Assembly (NCBI RefSeq): GCF_003702045.1
Contig: NZ_RBTP01000022.1
Location: 1-64,000 of the forward strand
Source of the DNA: Pseudomonas viridiflava
GTDB lineage: Bacteria > Pseudomonadota > Gammaproteobacteria > Pseudomonadales > Pseudomonadaceae
Reading direction: 5' to 3'
DNA length: 64,000 bases
Part shown: positions 8,340-19,457 of the stretch, piece by piece
How the letters are laid out: the number at the start of each line of letters is the position of its first letter
Position numbering within the stretch: position 1 is the first letter of the stretch
Notes under the pieces: generated by a model
Told to the model about the DNA's origin: nothing
Seen by the model: the letters and a program-made list of their open reading frames with translations, nothing else
Databases searched by the model: none
Program-made: the position numbers and the translations under genes

Positions 8340-8391
8340 CTTGAAACTCCTAATGAACCCCAGTGTGTTAAGCAAATCGTGTAGCGCCGCG

Positions 8392-9693
8392 TCAGTTCAG
8401 GTAAGGGGACCAGGACGGTTCTCTGACTTCGCCTTGTGCGGTAGGAAGCGGGAGCCTTACGCGTCCGTTAATGGACACGAGCATCAAGACTCCCCGGCCC
8501 TGCTGGCGGGTGGCGTAGATTACCATGGTGCCGTTGGGCGCAACAGTAGGCGACTCATCAAGGTTGCTATCTGTGAGGATTTTTACGCTTCCGCGGGCCA
8601 AATCCTGTACTGCAACCTTGAAATTAGTAAAGCCGTCCTGCCTGTGAATCATCACCAGCGTCTTTTCATCGGCTGACAATTTCGGATTGGCGTTGTAGTT
8701 ACCCACGAACGTAACTCGTTCGGCACCACCGCCATTAATATTGGTTTTATAGATTTGCGGCTTTCCACCACGGTCCGACGTGAAGTAGATCGTCGAGCCA
8801 TCCTTGCCGAAGAACGGTTCGGTGTCGATGGAGGAATCGTTGGTCACACGGCTCAACTGACGCGAAGCCAGGTTGATGACGTAGATTTCCGGGTTGCCAT
8901 CCTTGGACAGTACGAACGCAAGCTTGGTGCCATCCGGCGACCAAGCAGGTGCGCCGTTCAGACCTTCAAAGTTGGTGATCTGCTCGCGACGACCGGTATC
9001 GATATGTTGAACGAAGATACGTGGACGTCTCTGTTCGAAAGACACATAGGCGATACGCTTGCCATCGGGCGCAAAGCGCGGCGACAGGATTGGCTCACGG
9101 GACTGCAACAGCGTTACCGCACGTGCACCGTCATAATCCGAACGTTGCAGGGTGTAGCGCGTATTGCTTTCGGAGAAGCGCTCGGCGGTTACGTAAAGCA
9201 TGCGTGTCGAAAACGCACCCTTGATGCCCACAAGCTTCTCGAAAGACTGATCAGCAATGTAGTGCGCCATGTCACGCAGTTGGTCGTTGGTGCCGGAAAC
9301 ATTGCCGGTCAGGACCTGTTGCTCAGTGGCCACGTTGAACAGCGCGTATTGAATCTGCAGACGACCACCCGCAGGAACAATGTTGCCGACCATGACGTAT
9401 TGGGCACCCAGCGCTTTCCAGTCACGGAAAATGACTTCGCTGGCCTGGGTCGGCAAGCTGATCATGTTCTGCTTCGGGATCGGCGAGTAGTAGCCGGAGT
9501 TGCGCAGGTCGTTGCCGATGATCTCCGCCATGTCTTCCGGCAGCACGTTGCCGCCCTGCCAGCCAAATGGCACGACAGCGATCGGTGTGGCACGGTCACT
9601 GCCGCTGGTGACCAGAATGTTCTTTTCTTCTGCGGCCGCAACTCCGGCTGCACAGCAGAGAACGAAAAGCAGTCCTCGAAAAAGGTTGATCAC
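8392..9693 (-). CDS. tolB: Tol-Pal system beta-propeller protein TolB
   Basis: TolB is the periplasmic component that shuttles between TolA and Pal. The 433-residue protein has a signal peptide (about 1-21, ending GVAAA), an N-terminal alpha/beta domain, and a six-bladed propeller seen as repeated [30 protein letters not shown] and NGTMVIYAT blades. Its ATG overlaps the tolA stop by four bases (ATGA), a sign of coupling. Confidence 0.97.
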   Translation of the reverse strand: MINLFRGLLFVLCCAAGVAAAEEKNILVTSGSDRATPIAVVPFGWQGGNVLPEDMAEIIGNDLRNSGYYSPIPKQNMISLPTQASEVIFRDWKALGAQYVMVGNIVPAGGRLQIQYALFNVATEQQVLTGNVSGTNDQLRDMAHYIADQSFEKLVGIKGAFSTRMLYVTAERFSESNTRYTLQRSDYDGARAVTLLQSREPILSPRFAPDGKRIAYVSFEQRRPRIFVQHIDTGRREQITNFEGLNGAPAWSPDGTKLAFVLSKDGNPEIYVINLASRQLSRVTNDSSIDTEPFFGKDGSTIYFTSDRGGKPQIYKTNINGGGAERVTFVGNYNANPKLSADEKTLVMIHRQDGFTNFKVAVQDLARGSVKILTDSNLDESPTVAPNGTMVIYATRQQGRGVLMLVSINGRVRLPLPTAQGEVREPSWSPYLN

Positions 9694-10760
9694 AAGGCTA
9701 GATCTCCAGGTGTGAATGTCATCTTGAATGAACGATAGGGAGCGAAGTCAGCGGGCTTCAGACCCTGCATTTCTGTCAAACGCCCAATGTTTTTCACCGC
9801 AGCAACCGCAGAGCTATCAAAAGGCCCGTCGCCACTGGACTTTGCAATCGACACAGAGGCGATTGTTCCGTCCGGCAACATGCCGATCTGCAACGTTACC
9901 GACATGTTGTTACGTGCCGATGGAGGCCGACTCCAGCCTTCAGATGCACGAACCCGAATCAGATCGTCGAAGCTGCCAGCGGTTTCATCGCCACGCTCAT
10001 CTGCCAGTGCCTGTTGCCGTTCCGGCTTGTCGGAGAGCAAATCGGCCAATGCCTGCGCCTTCTTGTCTTCTGCAGATTTACGTGCAGCTTCCTGCGCCTT
10101 TTTGGCGGAATCGGCAGCTGCTTTCTTCTTCGCGTCCTCGGCAGCCTTTTTCTTGGCGTCTTCGGCAGCCTTTTTCTTGGCCTCGTCAGCCGCCTGCTTC
10201 TTGGCTTCCTCGGCAGCGGCCTTCTTGGCGTCTTCCTCGGCTTTCTTCTTCGCTTCGTCTTCGGCTTTCTTCTTGGCTATGTCGGCCAACTGTTTCTCTT
10301 CAACTTTTTTGGCGTCGGCAACCTTTTTGGCTTCGTCAGCTTTCTTGGCGTCGTCAGCCTTTTTGGCCTCCTCGGCTTTCTGCTCGGCCTTCTTGGCTTC
10401 GTCGGCGGCCTTCTGTTCTTCCGCTTTTTGAGCGGACTCTTCTTTCTTTTGTTCCGCAGCTTTAACAGCTTCCTGCTTCAACTGCTCGATTTTCTTCTGC
10501 TCCAACTGCTCGACTTCAGTCTGTCGCGCAGCAGTCTTCTTTGCCTCGCCAGCAATTTTCTGGTTGGTCTGGGTCGTCGCCTGACTCTTGGACTTGAGCT
10601 GATAGAGCGTTGCCTGAACGATAGGCTTGGCTTCAGGCAAATCCGGAGTCATGGCGAAACTGACGAACAGCATGCCAAAAATCAGAATGTGCAACGCCAC
10701 AGCCCAGACACTGGGCCAGAAATAGCTTTCCGAGGCAGACGGCTCTCGAATCGGCTGCAT
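9690..10760 (-). CDS. tolA: Cell envelope integrity protein TolA
   Basis: TolA spans the periplasm and couples the TolQR proton motor to TolB-Pal. The 356-residue product has one N-terminal transmembrane helix (about 18-37), a long Ala/Lys/Glu-rich helical domain (about 60-240) built of [14 protein letters not shown]-type heptads, and a globular C-terminal domain (about 262-356) with [11 protein letters not shown]. The start overlaps the tolR stop as TGATG. The repeat tract makes misassembly and length polymorphism likely. Confidence 0.95.
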   Translation of the reverse strand: MQPIREPSASESYFWPSVWAVALHILIFGMLFVSFAMTPDLPEAKPIVQATLYQLKSKSQATTQTNQKIAGEAKKTAARQTEVEQLEQKKIEQLKQEAVKAAEQKKEESAQKAEEQKAADEAKKAEQKAEEAKKADDAKKADEAKKVADAKKVEEKQLADIAKKKAEDEAKKKAEEDAKKAAAEEAKKQAADEAKKKAAEDAKKKAAEDAKKKAAADSAKKAQEAARKSAEDKKAQALADLLSDKPERQQALADERGDETAGSFDDLIRVRASEGWSRPPSARNNMSVTLQIGMLPDGTIASVSIAKSSGDGPFDSSAVAAVKNIGRLTEMQGLKPADFAPYRSFKMTFTPGDLAL

Positions 10761-11224
10761 CAGGGTGCCTCGGTAATCAAGCCAACATTCCCGACCCCGG
10801 CTTTCTGCAGCCCGCCCATCGTGCCCATGACCGAACCGTAATCAACGGTCTTGTCACCACGAATGAACACCTGTGTCTGCTTGCCGGCATCACGCCCGGC
10901 AGCGACGATCTTGGTGACGGCGGCTGTCAGCTGGGGCAAGGTCATCGCCTTGTCCATCTGCTTGTCAGTATCGACTTCGCTGCCAAGGTTCCAGTAATAG
11001 GTCTTGTCAGCCTTGATCGAAATGGTCAGGACCTGATTATTGTTGTCCTGCGGCAAAGCCTCGCTGGAGACCTTGGGCAAGTCGACTTTCACGCCCTGGT
11101 TGATCATGGGAGCAGTCACCATGAAAATCACGAGCAACACCAGCATCACGTCGATGTAGGGCACTACGTTCATTTCGGCGACCGGCTTGCGTTTTCTGCG
11201 TCGATCTCGAGCGATTAAAGCCAT
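10760..11224 (-). CDS. tolR: TolR, proton-channel component of Tol-Pal
   Basis: TolR is an ExbD-like inner-membrane protein that forms the proton path with TolQ. The 154-residue product has a basic cytoplasmic N-terminus, one transmembrane helix (about 20-41) with the essential Asp25 in YIDVMLVLL, and a periplasmic domain with FIRGDKTVDYG. It follows tolQ by 14 bases and overlaps tolA by one base. Confidence 0.96.
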   Translation of the reverse strand: MALIARDRRRKRKPVAEMNVVPYIDVMLVLLVIFMVTAPMINQGVKVDLPKVSSEALPQDNNNQVLTISIKADKTYYWNLGSEVDTDKQMDKAMTLPQLTAAVTKIVAAGRDAGKQTQVFIRGDKTVDYGSVMGTMGGLQKAGVGNVGLITEAP

Positions 11225-11238
11225 GGGGAATTACCTGC

Positions 11239-11934
11239 TCACTCTTCGCTGGTATGCACTTTACGGTGCAGGATTGCCTGGAACTCGTCAGCGAACGTGT
11301 AGTAACGGCTGATCAAGGTCTCGCTGCGCGCGGAGAAACGGTTGTAGGCAATAACGGCCGGGATTGCCGCGAACAGACCAATGGCCGTTGCGATAAGGGC
11401 TTCGGCAATACCTGGCGCGACAGTGGCAAGCGTCGCCTGTTGGGCTGTTGCCAGACCACGGAAGGAGTTCATGATCCCCCAGACAGTACCGAACAGACCG
11501 ACGTACGGGCTGGTAGAACCCACGGTGGCCAGGAAAGAAAGACCGGACTCCAGTTTTTCCTCTTCACGGGAAATGGCAACGCGCATGGCACGCGCCACAC
11601 CTTCCATCACCGCATCAGGATCGACACCGGACTGCTGACGCAGACGGGAGAATTCCTTGAAGCCTGCACGGAAGATCTGCTCCACGCCCGAGTCCGGGTC
11701 AGGGTTGCTGCCTGCCTGACGGTACAGCTTGGACAAATCGATGCCGGACCAGAAACGCTCTTCAAAGCTATCCAGTGCCCGCCGACCTGCGCGCAGCATG
11801 TTGCTGCGCTGAAAAATCACGATCCATGAAGTGACCGAGGCGGCCACCAGAATCAGCATCACCAACTGAACAACAATGCTGGCATTGCTGACCAAACTCC
11901 ACATGGAGGAATGGTCGACGACGTTAGCTTCCAC
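11239..11934 (-). CDS. tolQ: TolQ, MotA/ExbB-type proton channel protein
   Basis: TolQ forms the pentameric stator of the Tol motor with TolR. The 231-residue protein has three predicted transmembrane segments (near 15-38, 138-160 and 172-195), a cytoplasmic loop with [27 protein letters not shown] split across the second helix, and the conserved [13 protein letters not shown]. It overlaps the 3' end of ybgC by 11 bases, continuing the operon. Confidence 0.96.
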   Translation of the reverse strand: MEANVVDHSSMWSLVSNASIVVQLVMLILVAASVTSWIVIFQRSNMLRAGRRALDSFEERFWSGIDLSKLYRQAGSNPDPDSGVEQIFRAGFKEFSRLRQQSGVDPDAVMEGVARAMRVAISREEEKLESGLSFLATVGSTSPYVGLFGTVWGIMNSFRGLATAQQATLATVAPGIAEALIATAIGLFAAIPAVIAYNRFSARSETLISRYYTFADEFQAILHRKVHTSEE

Positions 11935-12391
11935 GCTTTATCTCCTGCTCTGAATGTGTGCCCACGCCACTCTGGTCGGCAAAGGCCGCTCGCAGAGCTT
12001 CGGGAATGGCCCGGGGTTTCAAACTATCGGCGCTTACACACGCCACCAAGAACTGCCCCTCGCAGAGCAGCGTTGCATCCGAAGCCCGCCTGACTTGCTG
12101 TTGAAAGCGCAGGCTGACACGGTTCAATTCGGTTACTTGTGCACTGACGAGCAATTCGTCATCCAGCCGCGCAGGCTTGTGATAACGCGCTTCGCTGGAG
12201 TGCACGACAAACAGCAGGTTGTCCTGCGCCATTGCGGACTGAGCGAAACCAAGATCGCGCAGCCTCTCGGTACGAGCCCGTTCCATGAATTTCAGATAAT
12301 TGACGTAGTAGACGATGCCGCCAGCATCGGTGTCTTCGTAATAAACGCGACAGCGATGTGCGAACGACTGAACCCCGTTTTGCGCGCGCAT
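11924..12391 (-). CDS. ybgC: Tol-Pal-associated acyl-CoA thioesterase YbgC
   Basis: YbgC is a hotdog-fold thioesterase usually first in the tol operon. The 155-residue product has the catalytic-region motif [19 protein letters not shown], with the Asp general base, and the [12 protein letters not shown] helix. Its exact cellular substrate is unsettled; short or malonyl acyl-CoA and acyl-ACP have been reported in homologues. The ATG at 12391 gives a protein of usual length. Confidence 0.93.
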   Translation of the reverse strand: MRAQNGVQSFAHRCRVYYEDTDAGGIVYYVNYLKFMERARTERLRDLGFAQSAMAQDNLLFVVHSSEARYHKPARLDDELLVSAQVTELNRVSLRFQQQVRRASDATLLCEGQFLVACVSADSLKPRAIPEALRAAFADQSGVGTHSEQEIKRGS

Positions 12392-12526
12392 ACTCTAGTG
12401 CTTACTCCTCACGTTGCCAATCGGGTCAGGCAACTGTTTTTCAACGATTTGCCGCTCGCCACCTTTAGCGCCCACGAGACTGGCAATGTGACACACAGAC
12501 GGCGATTAAATTGCATGACGTCACAT

Positions 12527-13585
12527 TTAATCAGCCGAATCATCAACAAACTCCTCGGCAGTTGGCAGCTCTCCCATCCTGGAAGGGATGTTCAGCCCAA
12601 AATGCAGGTAGGCATGACGGGTCACGACCCGACCGCGCGGTGTGCGCATCATATAGCCTTGCTGGATCAAATAGGGTTCCAGTACGTCTTCAATCGTATG
12701 GCGCTCTTCACTGATGGCCGCAGCGAGGCTGTCGACACCTACCGGACCACCGTCAAACTTCTCGATCATGGTCAGCAGCAAACGCCTGTCCTGATGATCG
12801 AAACCATGCTCGTCGACGTCCAGCAGATTCAACGCCTTGTCAGCGGTTTGACGGGTGATTTGACCGTTGCCGCGTACTTCGGCGAAATCGCGCACGCGAC
12901 GCAGCAGGCGGTTGGCGATACGCGGGGTGCCACGGGCTCGACGGGCGATCTCGAACGCGCCTTCAGGTTCGATGACCAGCCCCAGGATACCGGCCGAGCG
13001 GGTCACGATGGTCGACAGATCGGCAATGCTATAAAACTCAAGACGCTGAACGATACCGAAACGGTCACGTAACGGATTGGTGAGCATGCCGGCTCGCGTG
13101 GTCGCGCCCACCAGGGTGAAAGGCGGCAGGTCCAGTTTGATAGAGCGGGCAGCAGGCCCCTCCCCGATCATGATATCCAGCTGAAAATCTTCCATCGCCG
13201 GGTACAACACTTCCTCGACAATGGGCGACAGCCGGTGAATCTCGTCGATGAACAACACATCGTTCGGCTCAAGATTGGTCAGGATGGCGGCCAGATCTCC
13301 GGGACGTTCAAGGACGGGACCTGACGTGCTCTTGATCGAAACCGACATTTCCTGCGCGATGATATTGGCCAGCGTGGTCTTGCCCAGACCCGGAGGCCCG
13401 AAAATCAGGGTGTGGTCCAGAGATTCGTTACGCCCTCTCGCGGCCTGGATGAACAGCTCCATCTGCTCGCGAACCGTGGGCTGACCAATGTAGTCAGCCA
13501 GGCTCAGCGGACGAATCGCACGGTCCAGCTGCTCGTCGCGATCACGGCCGCCAGTAGCGGTTATCAAACGGTCGGCATCTATCAC
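12527..13585 (-). CDS. ruvB: Holliday junction branch migration helicase RuvB
   Basis: RuvB is the AAA+ motor that drives branch migration on RuvA-bound Holliday junctions. The 352-residue product has Walker A GPPGLGKT (63-70), Walker B DEIH (114-117), sensor 1 GATTRAG, an Arg finger region PLRDRFGI, and a C-terminal winged helix ending in TPRGRVVT. It starts directly after the ruvA stop with no gap, so the two are one operon. Confidence 0.97.
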   Translation of the reverse strand: MIDADRLITATGGRDRDEQLDRAIRPLSLADYIGQPTVREQMELFIQAARGRNESLDHTLIFGPPGLGKTTLANIIAQEMSVSIKSTSGPVLERPGDLAAILTNLEPNDVLFIDEIHRLSPIVEEVLYPAMEDFQLDIMIGEGPAARSIKLDLPPFTLVGATTRAGMLTNPLRDRFGIVQRLEFYSIADLSTIVTRSAGILGLVIEPEGAFEIARRARGTPRIANRLLRRVRDFAEVRGNGQITRQTADKALNLLDVDEHGFDHQDRRLLLTMIEKFDGGPVGVDSLAAAISEERHTIEDVLEPYLIQQGYMMRTPRGRVVTRHAYLHFGLNIPSRMGELPTAEEFVDDSAD

Positions 13586-14194
13586 TTATCCCATCCCCTT
13601 CAATGCACGCCGGATGAGATCGGCACTGCTCAAGTCTTTTTCCTTGATGGCAGAGACGGCTTTGCTCGCCTCTTGTGGCTTGTAGCCCAGCGATATCAGG
13701 GCACTGACCGCATCGGACTCGGCCGACGCCACAGGTTCGGCCTGATTCGGGCCATTGGAAACCAGTGTAAACGTGCCTGGTAACGACTCCCAGGCCTTGA
13801 AGCGGTCCTTGAGTTCGACCAGTAGACGCTCGGCGGTCTTCTTGCCGACACCTGGTATGCGGGTGAGCGCCGAGGTGTCCTGCGCCTGAACACAGCGCAC
13901 CAGCTCATCGACCTCAAGACCTGACATCAACGCCAAGGCCAGCTTGGGGCCTACGCCGTTGAGACGAATCAGCTCGCGAAACAACTCGCGCTCACGCTTT
14001 TCATAAAAGCCGTACAGTAAATGCGCGTCTTCGCGGACGACAAGGTGTGTGTGCAGGGTCACGGGCTCACCAACGTGGGGCAGCCGATAGAGCGTGGTCA
14101 TCGGCACCTCCAGTTCGTAACCGACGCCATTGACGTCCAGCACCAGATGCGGAGGCTGTTTCTCAGCGAGAAAGCCGCGTAAACGTCCAATCAC
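13586..14194 (-). CDS. ruvA: Holliday junction DNA helicase subunit RuvA
   Basis: RuvA binds the four-way junction and loads RuvB. The 202-residue product has the OB-fold N-terminus ([21 protein letters not shown]), two helix-hairpin-helix motifs ([14 protein letters not shown] and [14 protein letters not shown]) and a C-terminal RuvB-contacting domain ([16 protein letters not shown]) after a flexible linker. Length and domain order are standard. Confidence 0.97.
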   Translation of the reverse strand: MIGRLRGFLAEKQPPHLVLDVNGVGYELEVPMTTLYRLPHVGEPVTLHTHLVVREDAHLLYGFYEKRERELFRELIRLNGVGPKLALALMSGLEVDELVRCVQAQDTSALTRIPGVGKKTAERLLVELKDRFKAWESLPGTFTLVSNGPNQAEPVASAESDAVSALISLGYKPQEASKAVSAIKEKDLSSADLIRRALKGMG

Positions 14195-14300
14195 GTTTCA
14201 GATCCTTTCGTGTTGCTTATCGCTTGCGCGAAAAAGTTGGGAACAATCATCACAGGAGTGGCCAGACCTGCAAGTAAAAAAATGCGTGCGAATGATGCCG

Positions 14301-14825
14301 TCACAGACGCAGCCTGCCGCCACGGCTGCGCGCGGTGTTCAAGCCGTGGGGAATAAGGCTGGAACGGGTATGCGCATGACACAACGCAATGGCCAGCGCA
14401 TCGGAGGCATCGATTTGCGGTTTCTGAGTCAGTTTAAGCAGGTGCATCACCATCATCATCACCTGCTCTTTATTGGCACCACCGGTACCCGCCACAGCCT
14501 GCTTGACCTGAGTGGCCGTATATTCGGCGATCTCGAGCTCTTCCTCGGCCCCAGCCACGATGGCAGCGCCTCGCGCCTGGCCGAGCTTGAGCGCGGAGTC
14601 GGCGTTTTTTGCCATGAAGACCTTTTCGATCCCCATCGTCACCGGCCCGTAAGTCTTGATCACTTCACGGACGCCGCGATAGACGATTTGCAGACGTTCG
14701 TGCAGCTCGCCACTGCCTGTGCGAATACAACCCGATGCCACGTAAACGCAGCCGCGACCGGTGTCACGCACCACGCCATAGCCGGTGATTCGCGAACCGG
14801 GGTCGATACCAAGAATAAGAGTCAT
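14301..14825 (-). CDS. ruvC: Crossover junction endodeoxyribonuclease RuvC
   Basis: RuvC resolves Holliday junctions. The 174-residue product begins with the RNase H-like strand carrying the first catalytic Asp ([15 protein letters not shown]7), has the second acid in GIEKVF, and C-terminal acids in [15 protein letters not shown]. It is followed by ruvA after 106 bases and preceded by yebC with a hairpin between them. Confidence 0.96.
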   Translation of the reverse strand: MTLILGIDPGSRITGYGVVRDTGRGCVYVASGCIRTGSGELHERLQIVYRGVREVIKTYGPVTMGIEKVFMAKNADSALKLGQARGAAIVAGAEEELEIAEYTATQVKQAVAGTGGANKEQVMMMVMHLLKLTQKPQIDASDALAIALCHAHTRSSLIPHGLNTARSRGGRLRL

Positions 14826-14878
14826 AACGCCTGCAGCTAGAGAAGGTAACGCAACACAATGAGCGCAGCATAAAGGCA

Positions 14879-14931
14879 GAAGCCGGAGGCCGATAGCCGC
14901 ATGACGCTTACGGCTTCGTTCCTCCGGCTTC
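14879..14931. repeat. Inverted repeat between yebC and ruvC (REP-like hairpin)
   Basis: GAAGCCGGAGG (14879-14889) and CCTCCGGCTTC (14921-14931) are perfect 11-base inverted arms around 31 bases, the inner part of which can also pair (AGCCGCATGACGCTTACGGCT). There is no T run, so it is not a standard terminator. It could be a REP-type element or an mRNA-stabilising hairpin within the operon. Confidence 0.7.
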
Positions 14932-14954
14932 CGGTGCAGCTTATCTGACGATGA

Positions 14955-15701
14955 TCAGCCCAACTGCTCCATGACCTCGTCCGGAATTTCTGCGTTCGAG
15001 TAGACGTTCTGTACGTCATCCAGGTCTTCAAGCATGTCGATCAGCTTGAGGACCTTCTCGGCGATGTCCAGATCCAGCACGGCGCTGGTGGTCGGCAACA
15101 TGACGATTTCCGCATCCGACGCCTTGAAACCGGCCGCCTCCAGTGCGTTACGCACCGCATAGAAGCCCGAAAACGAGGTAAACACATCGATGGAGCCATC
15201 TTCATTGGTAACGACGTCGTCGGCATCTGCCTCCATTGCCGCTTCGATCAAGGCATCTTCATCGACGCCAGCCGCAAAGGATATCTGCCCCTTGCGATCA
15301 AACAGATAGGCCACAGAACCGTCGGTCCCCAGATTGCCACCGCATTTGGTGAACGCGTGACGCACGGCGGCAGCGGTTCGGTTACGGTTGTCAGTCATGG
15401 TTTCAACCATGATCGCCACCCCACCCGGGCCATAACCTTCGTAACCCAGCTCCTCGACATCATCACCGTCGGAAGCCCCCACGCCGCGAGCCACGGCACG
15501 ATCAATGGTGTCACGGGTCATGTTTGCGCCCAGCGCCTTGTCCAATGCCAGACGCAGGCGCGGGTTGGAGCCGGGATCACCGCCGCCCTGACGAGCGGCA
15601 ACGGTCAGTTCACGAATCCACTTGGTGAAAATCTTGCCTTTTTTGGCATCCTGACGCTCTTTGCGGTGCTTGATGTTCGCCCACTTAGAATGACCTGCCA
15701 T
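14955..15701 (-). CDS. YebC/PmpR-family protein
   Basis: The 248-residue product begins [14 protein letters not shown] and matches the YebC/PmpR family along its length ([40 protein letters not shown]). In P. aeruginosa PmpR represses the quorum-sensing regulator pqsR. More recent work on the family points to a translation factor role at proline-rich or pausing motifs, so both functions are open. It lies between aspS and ruvC, as in other pseudomonads. Confidence 0.93.
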   Translation of the reverse strand: MAGHSKWANIKHRKERQDAKKGKIFTKWIRELTVAARQGGGDPGSNPRLRLALDKALGANMTRDTIDRAVARGVGASDGDDVEELGYEGYGPGGVAIMVETMTDNRNRTAAAVRHAFTKCGGNLGTDGSVAYLFDRKGQISFAAGVDEDALIEAAMEADADDVVTNEDGSIDVFTSFSGFYAVRNALEAAGFKASDAEIVMLPTTSAVLDLDIAEKVLKLIDMLEDLDDVQNVYSNAEIPDEVMEQLG

Positions 15702-15814
15702 TTCTCGCTCCAGATTCTTTTCGAAACACCTTCACCTTTCGCCCATGCAACAGGCAAAAAGTTTCACTCTATTCGGGCAATGCAGGGCGCATCCAGGATA
15801 CGCCCTGCCCGGCA

Positions 15815-17590
15815 TCACTCGGCCTTTGGCTGCTCGCGCAGGCGAATGTGCAGTTCACGCAGGGCTTTGGCATCCACGACACCCGGTGCCTGGGTCATGA
15901 CGTCCGCAGCGCTCTGAGTTTTCGGGAAGGCGATGACTTCACGAATCGATTGAGCGCCAGTCATCAACATCACCAGACGATCCAGACCGAACGCCAGACC
16001 ACCGTGCGGTGGCGCGCCATATTTCAGCGCGTCGAGCAGGAAGCCGAACTTCTCCTGCTGCTCGTCTTCGGCGATGCCCAGCAGACGGAATACCGCCTGT
16101 TGCATTTCCTTGCGATGGATACGGATCGAACCACCACCCAGTTCGGTGCCGTTCAGCACCATGTCATAGGCGCGGGACAAGGCAGTGGCCGGGTTGGCTT
16201 CCAGTTCTTCAGGCGTACACTTGGGTGCTGTGAAGGGGTGGTGCAGCGCGGTGAAACTGCCGTCGTCGTTCTCTTCGAACATCGGGAAGTCGACAACCCA
16301 CATCGGCGCCCACTCACAGGTGTGCAGTTTCAGATCGTTGCCGACCTTGATGCGCAGCGCGCCCAAGGCTTCGCTGACGATCTTGGCCTTGTCTGCGCCG
16401 AAGAACACGATATCGCCGTCCACTGCACCCACGCGATCCAGGATCACATTGAGGTTGGCTTCCGGGATGTTCTTGACGATGGGCGACTGCAAGCCGTCAA
16501 CGCCGTTGGCGCGCTCGTTGACCTTGATGTAGGCCAGGCCTTTGGCACCGTAGATGCCGACGAACTTGGTGTAGTCGTCGATCTGTTTACGCGGCATGCT
16601 TGCCCCGCCTGGAACACGAAGCGCGGCGATGCGGCATTTCGGATCGTTGGCAGGACCGCTGAATACCTTGAATTCGACATCCTTGAGCTGATCGGCAACG
16701 TCAACCAGTTCCAGCGGGTTGCGCAGATCAGGCTTGTCGGAACCATAACGGCGCATGGCTTCTTCGAAGGTCATGTGCGGGAAGTCACCGAACTCCAGGT
16801 CCAGGACTTCTTTGAACAGCTGACGCACCATCTTCTCGGTCAAGCCGATGATGTCCTTCTCGTCCAGGAAGCTGGTCTCGATGTCGATCTGGGTGAATTC
16901 CGGCTGGCGGTCGGCACGCAGGTCTTCATCACGGAAGCACTTGGCAATCTGGTAGTAGCGGTCGAAGCCGGCGACCATCAGTAATTGCTTGAACAACTGA
17001 GGCGATTGCGGCAACGCGAAGAAGCTGCCCGGGTGTGTGCGGCTTGGGACCAGATAGTCGCGAGCGCCTTCCGGCGTGGCACGCGTCAGAATAGGCGTCT
17101 CGACGTCGAGGAAGCCATTGTCATCCAGATAACGACGGATGCTGGTGGTGATACGCGAGCGCAGACGCAGCTTTTCAGCCATTTCCGGACGACGCAGATC
17201 GATAAAGCGATAGCGCAGGCGGGTTTCTTCACCGACGTCCGAGTATTCGTTAAGCGGGAACGGCGGGGTTTCCGATTCGTTCAGTACTTCCAGCTCGTAG
17301 CCCAGCACTTCGATGGCACCGGACGCCATGTTGGGGTTCACTGCACCGGCAGGACGCGCACGCACCTTGCCGACGACCTTGACTACGTACTCACTGCGGA
17401 CACGGTCGGCAGCGGCGAAGGTGTCGGCACGATCAGGATCGAACACCACCTGAGCCATACCTTCACGGTCGCGAATATCGAGGAAGATAACGCCTCCGTG
17501 GTCACGGCGACGGTGGACCCATCCGCAAAGGGTAATTTCCTGACCTTCCAGGCTCTCGTTCAGTTGGCCGCAATAATGGCTGCGCATCAT
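15815..17590 (-). CDS. aspS: Aspartyl-tRNA synthetase, bacterial type (probably Asp/Asn non-discriminating)
   Basis: This class II synthetase of 591 residues has an N-terminal OB anticodon-binding domain ([13 protein letters not shown]), the catalytic core with [20 protein letters not shown] and the motif 2 [18 protein letters not shown], a GAD insertion, and motif 3 [13 protein letters not shown]. Pseudomonas AspRS lacks strict tRNA-Asp discrimination and feeds the GatCAB transamidation route; His31 seen here is one of the residues tied to that relaxed specificity in P. aeruginosa. The start may be either of two consecutive ATG codons. Confidence 0.96.
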   Translation of the reverse strand: MMRSHYCGQLNESLEGQEITLCGWVHRRRDHGGVIFLDIRDREGMAQVVFDPDRADTFAAADRVRSEYVVKVVGKVRARPAGAVNPNMASGAIEVLGYELEVLNESETPPFPLNEYSDVGEETRLRYRFIDLRRPEMAEKLRLRSRITTSIRRYLDDNGFLDVETPILTRATPEGARDYLVPSRTHPGSFFALPQSPQLFKQLLMVAGFDRYYQIAKCFRDEDLRADRQPEFTQIDIETSFLDEKDIIGLTEKMVRQLFKEVLDLEFGDFPHMTFEEAMRRYGSDKPDLRNPLELVDVADQLKDVEFKVFSGPANDPKCRIAALRVPGGASMPRKQIDDYTKFVGIYGAKGLAYIKVNERANGVDGLQSPIVKNIPEANLNVILDRVGAVDGDIVFFGADKAKIVSEALGALRIKVGNDLKLHTCEWAPMWVVDFPMFEENDDGSFTALHHPFTAPKCTPEELEANPATALSRAYDMVLNGTELGGGSIRIHRKEMQQAVFRLLGIAEDEQQEKFGFLLDALKYGAPPHGGLAFGLDRLVMLMTGAQSIREVIAFPKTQSAADVMTQAPGVVDAKALRELHIRLREQPKAE

Positions 17591-17869
17591 GATGGTGTTT
17601 TCACTTCTCGTAATTCGAAATTCGGTGGGGCTTTCGCTCCTGGCTTGCGCTCAATAGTGCAAGGCGCCGGCACACAGTTCAAGCCAGCCGCAGAGTCGTG
17701 CCCGTTGGCAAGGCGAAGGATTATATAGAGTTAATCGATGCCGTGCAGCCAACGAACCTATCCTGTCAGGATAAGTTCGTCGCTGCTTCGTACGCTCGAA
17801 CGGCTCGTTCGCAGCGCAGGGAGCGCGCGGTCTCGCCAGAGGCAAGCCCGCAAAAATGAGGGGATCAAG

Positions 17870-18199
17870 CTACGCCTGGGCGATATCCAGACGGTCGGTC
17901 TTCAACAAATGTGCCACACAGACCACGCGGATCAGACCGCTGAAATTCTTTACACCGCCGTAGCGCAGATGAACCTCTCTATCGATATAGGAAAGCACGG
18001 CATTCACCGAGCAGTTATTGGAGCGCGCAATACCGGACAGTATATTCCAGTACACGTTCTCAAGACGCAGGCATGTGGCCAGACCGTTCAGCCGAACGGA
18101 CTTGGAATGAGGCTGCGCCAGCGTCATATTAAAATCCTCAACGAAAGGATCGTCCCGACTTAACGCTTTAACCTCACGCTCGACACCTCGTGACATCAT
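17870..18199 (-). CDS. Ribbon-helix-helix domain protein
   Basis: The 109-residue product (start ATG at 18199 or 18196, with AGAAGGG upstream) has a variable N-terminus and a C-terminal segment SVRLNGLATCLRLENVYWNI..IARSNNCSVNAVLSYIDREV that looks like the PF13467 ribbon-helix-helix family. The short strand SVRLNGL would insert in the DNA groove as a dimer. Members are often small regulators, some linked to porins or stress genes in pseudomonads. No adjacent target is obvious; aspS is downstream and dps upstream in the same direction. Confidence 0.7.
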   Translation of the reverse strand: MMSRGVEREVKALSRDDPFVEDFNMTLAQPHSKSVRLNGLATCLRLENVYWNILSGIARSNNCSVNAVLSYIDREVHLRYGGVKNFSGLIRVVCVAHLLKTDRLDIAQA

Positions 18200-18536
18200 A
18201 ATTACCGCCCTTCTGAAATCAAATTCAAGACAAAAAATGGGAAACATTTATAAACAAGTCAACACCCGACCTATAAAGCCCGATCCATGAATTTATATCC
18301 AGCAGGGCCTGCACTTAGTTAGCGTAGGACATGACCACAAAGGACTAGGGAATATCGAATACCAGCCTGCTATAAGCAAAAATCTGCTGCGCGGGTGTTT
18401 AACAATTATGCGAATGTAAATATTGAATACGCGGGGCATCAGAATCTGGATCGAGGCGAGCGTGAAACGGCAGAGGCACTGAGCAGTTGCAGGGGCGAAG
18501 CAAGCGAGCAGCACAAGGTGCCACTCGCCGTACTCA
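18200..18536. other. Intergenic region between dps and the RHH gene
   Basis: About 340 bases, AT-rich compared with the neighbours, with no convincing gene. It presumably contains the promoter of the ribbon-helix-helix gene and the end of the dps transcript. I see no strong terminator or known RNA. Confidence 0.5.
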
Positions 18537-19010
18537 TTATTTCGATTCGAGCATCGAGCGCAGCATCCATGCTGTTTTTTCATGAACCTGCATCCGTTGC
18601 GTCAACAAATCAGCCGTCGGCTCATCGCTGACTTTATCCAAAAGAGGAAAAATACTACGCGCCGTGCGGACAACAGCCTCTTGCCCCTGAACCAGACTTT
18701 TGATCATATCTTCAGCACTGGGCACGCCTTCTTCTTCCTTGATAGTAGAAAGACGCGCATAGGTCGAATAAGTGCCTGGTGCGGGGAAGCCAAGGGCACG
18801 AATACGCTCGGCTATGGAATCAACCGCCAAAGCCAGTTCGTTGTATTGCTCTTCAAACATCAAGTGGAGCGTACGAAACATTGGCCCACTGACATTCCAG
18901 TGAAAGTTGTGGGTTTTGAGGTAAAGCACATAAGTATCCGAAAGCAGATGCGAAAGACCATCAACGATCGATTTGCGATCTTCTTCACTGATACCAATAT
19001 CGATTGCCAT
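18537..19010 (-). CDS. dps: Dps-family DNA-protection/ferritin-like protein
   Basis: Dps dodecamers store iron at inter-subunit ferroxidase sites and protect DNA from hydroxyl radicals. The 157-residue product has the family signature [19 protein letters not shown] with His37 and His49, and [11 protein letters not shown] supplying Asp64 and Glu68. The N-terminus lacks a long Lys-rich tail, so direct DNA binding may be weak. The gene is followed by the RHH protein and preceded by a long non-coding region that should carry its promoter. Confidence 0.93.
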   Translation of the reverse strand: MAIDIGISEEDRKSIVDGLSHLLSDTYVLYLKTHNFHWNVSGPMFRTLHLMFEEQYNELALAVDSIAERIRALGFPAPGTYSTYARLSTIKEEEGVPSAEDMIKSLVQGQEAVVRTARSIFPLLDKVSDEPTADLLTQRMQVHEKTAWMLRSMLESK

Positions 19011-19457
19011 GTTTCATGTCCTTTTAGTGAGGATTGGAAAGCAGTAACAGCGCCTACTCTATCAAGAGAAGAGGAGCCGCGCAGCTATCTGTCGACGCCC
19101 TGCCCCATGTCGATGCAGCCGCGAGCGTCTCCCGACAGATTCCTGCCATCCCGCCTTTCTCAGGGCTGGCGTGTGAAAAACCGCCTCGAACACAGTTCAA
19201 AGCAGCTGCAAGGCTCTGTTTCAAGGGGTTTGGGGCAGTCGCCACTACGTTTTAAGACGCGCGCCACACAGCATTCGTTCACGGGCAAGCGACTGATTTG
19301 AGTAGCATCGGGCTTTGCTGTTAAATACACCGCGTGTCGCTAATGAGTTGTCATTTGGCTTAGCGCATAGGCTGGCCCCTCGCTCGTGCATCACGCCTTC
19401 CCTTGTTCAGAAGCGTACCGGGCGTTACCCGCTATTTCTTGTAATCCTTCTTGACCT
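19011..19457. other. Intergenic region between divergent dps and the membrane/cold-shock gene
   Basis: About 450 bases of divergent promoter space. Two overlapping short ORFs (19034-19255 on the plus strand and its minus-strand shadow) have no domain or ribosome site. I see no hairpin followed by a T run. It may hold stress-responsive promoters for both genes. Confidence 0.5.

Noticed and set aside
8755-9738. 327-codon frame antisense to tolB
   Set aside because: Shadow of tolB; no recognisable protein features.
11954-13072. 372-codon frame antisense to ybgC and ruvB
   Set aside because: It spans two real genes and the gap between them on the other strand.
15848-16984. 378-codon frame antisense to aspS
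   Set aside because: Mirror of aspS coding bias; no start signal and no family.
17591-17869. Expected FmdB-type zinc-ribbon gene upstream of aspS
   Set aside because: No frame with the CxxC pattern is present in this gap, so none is annotated.
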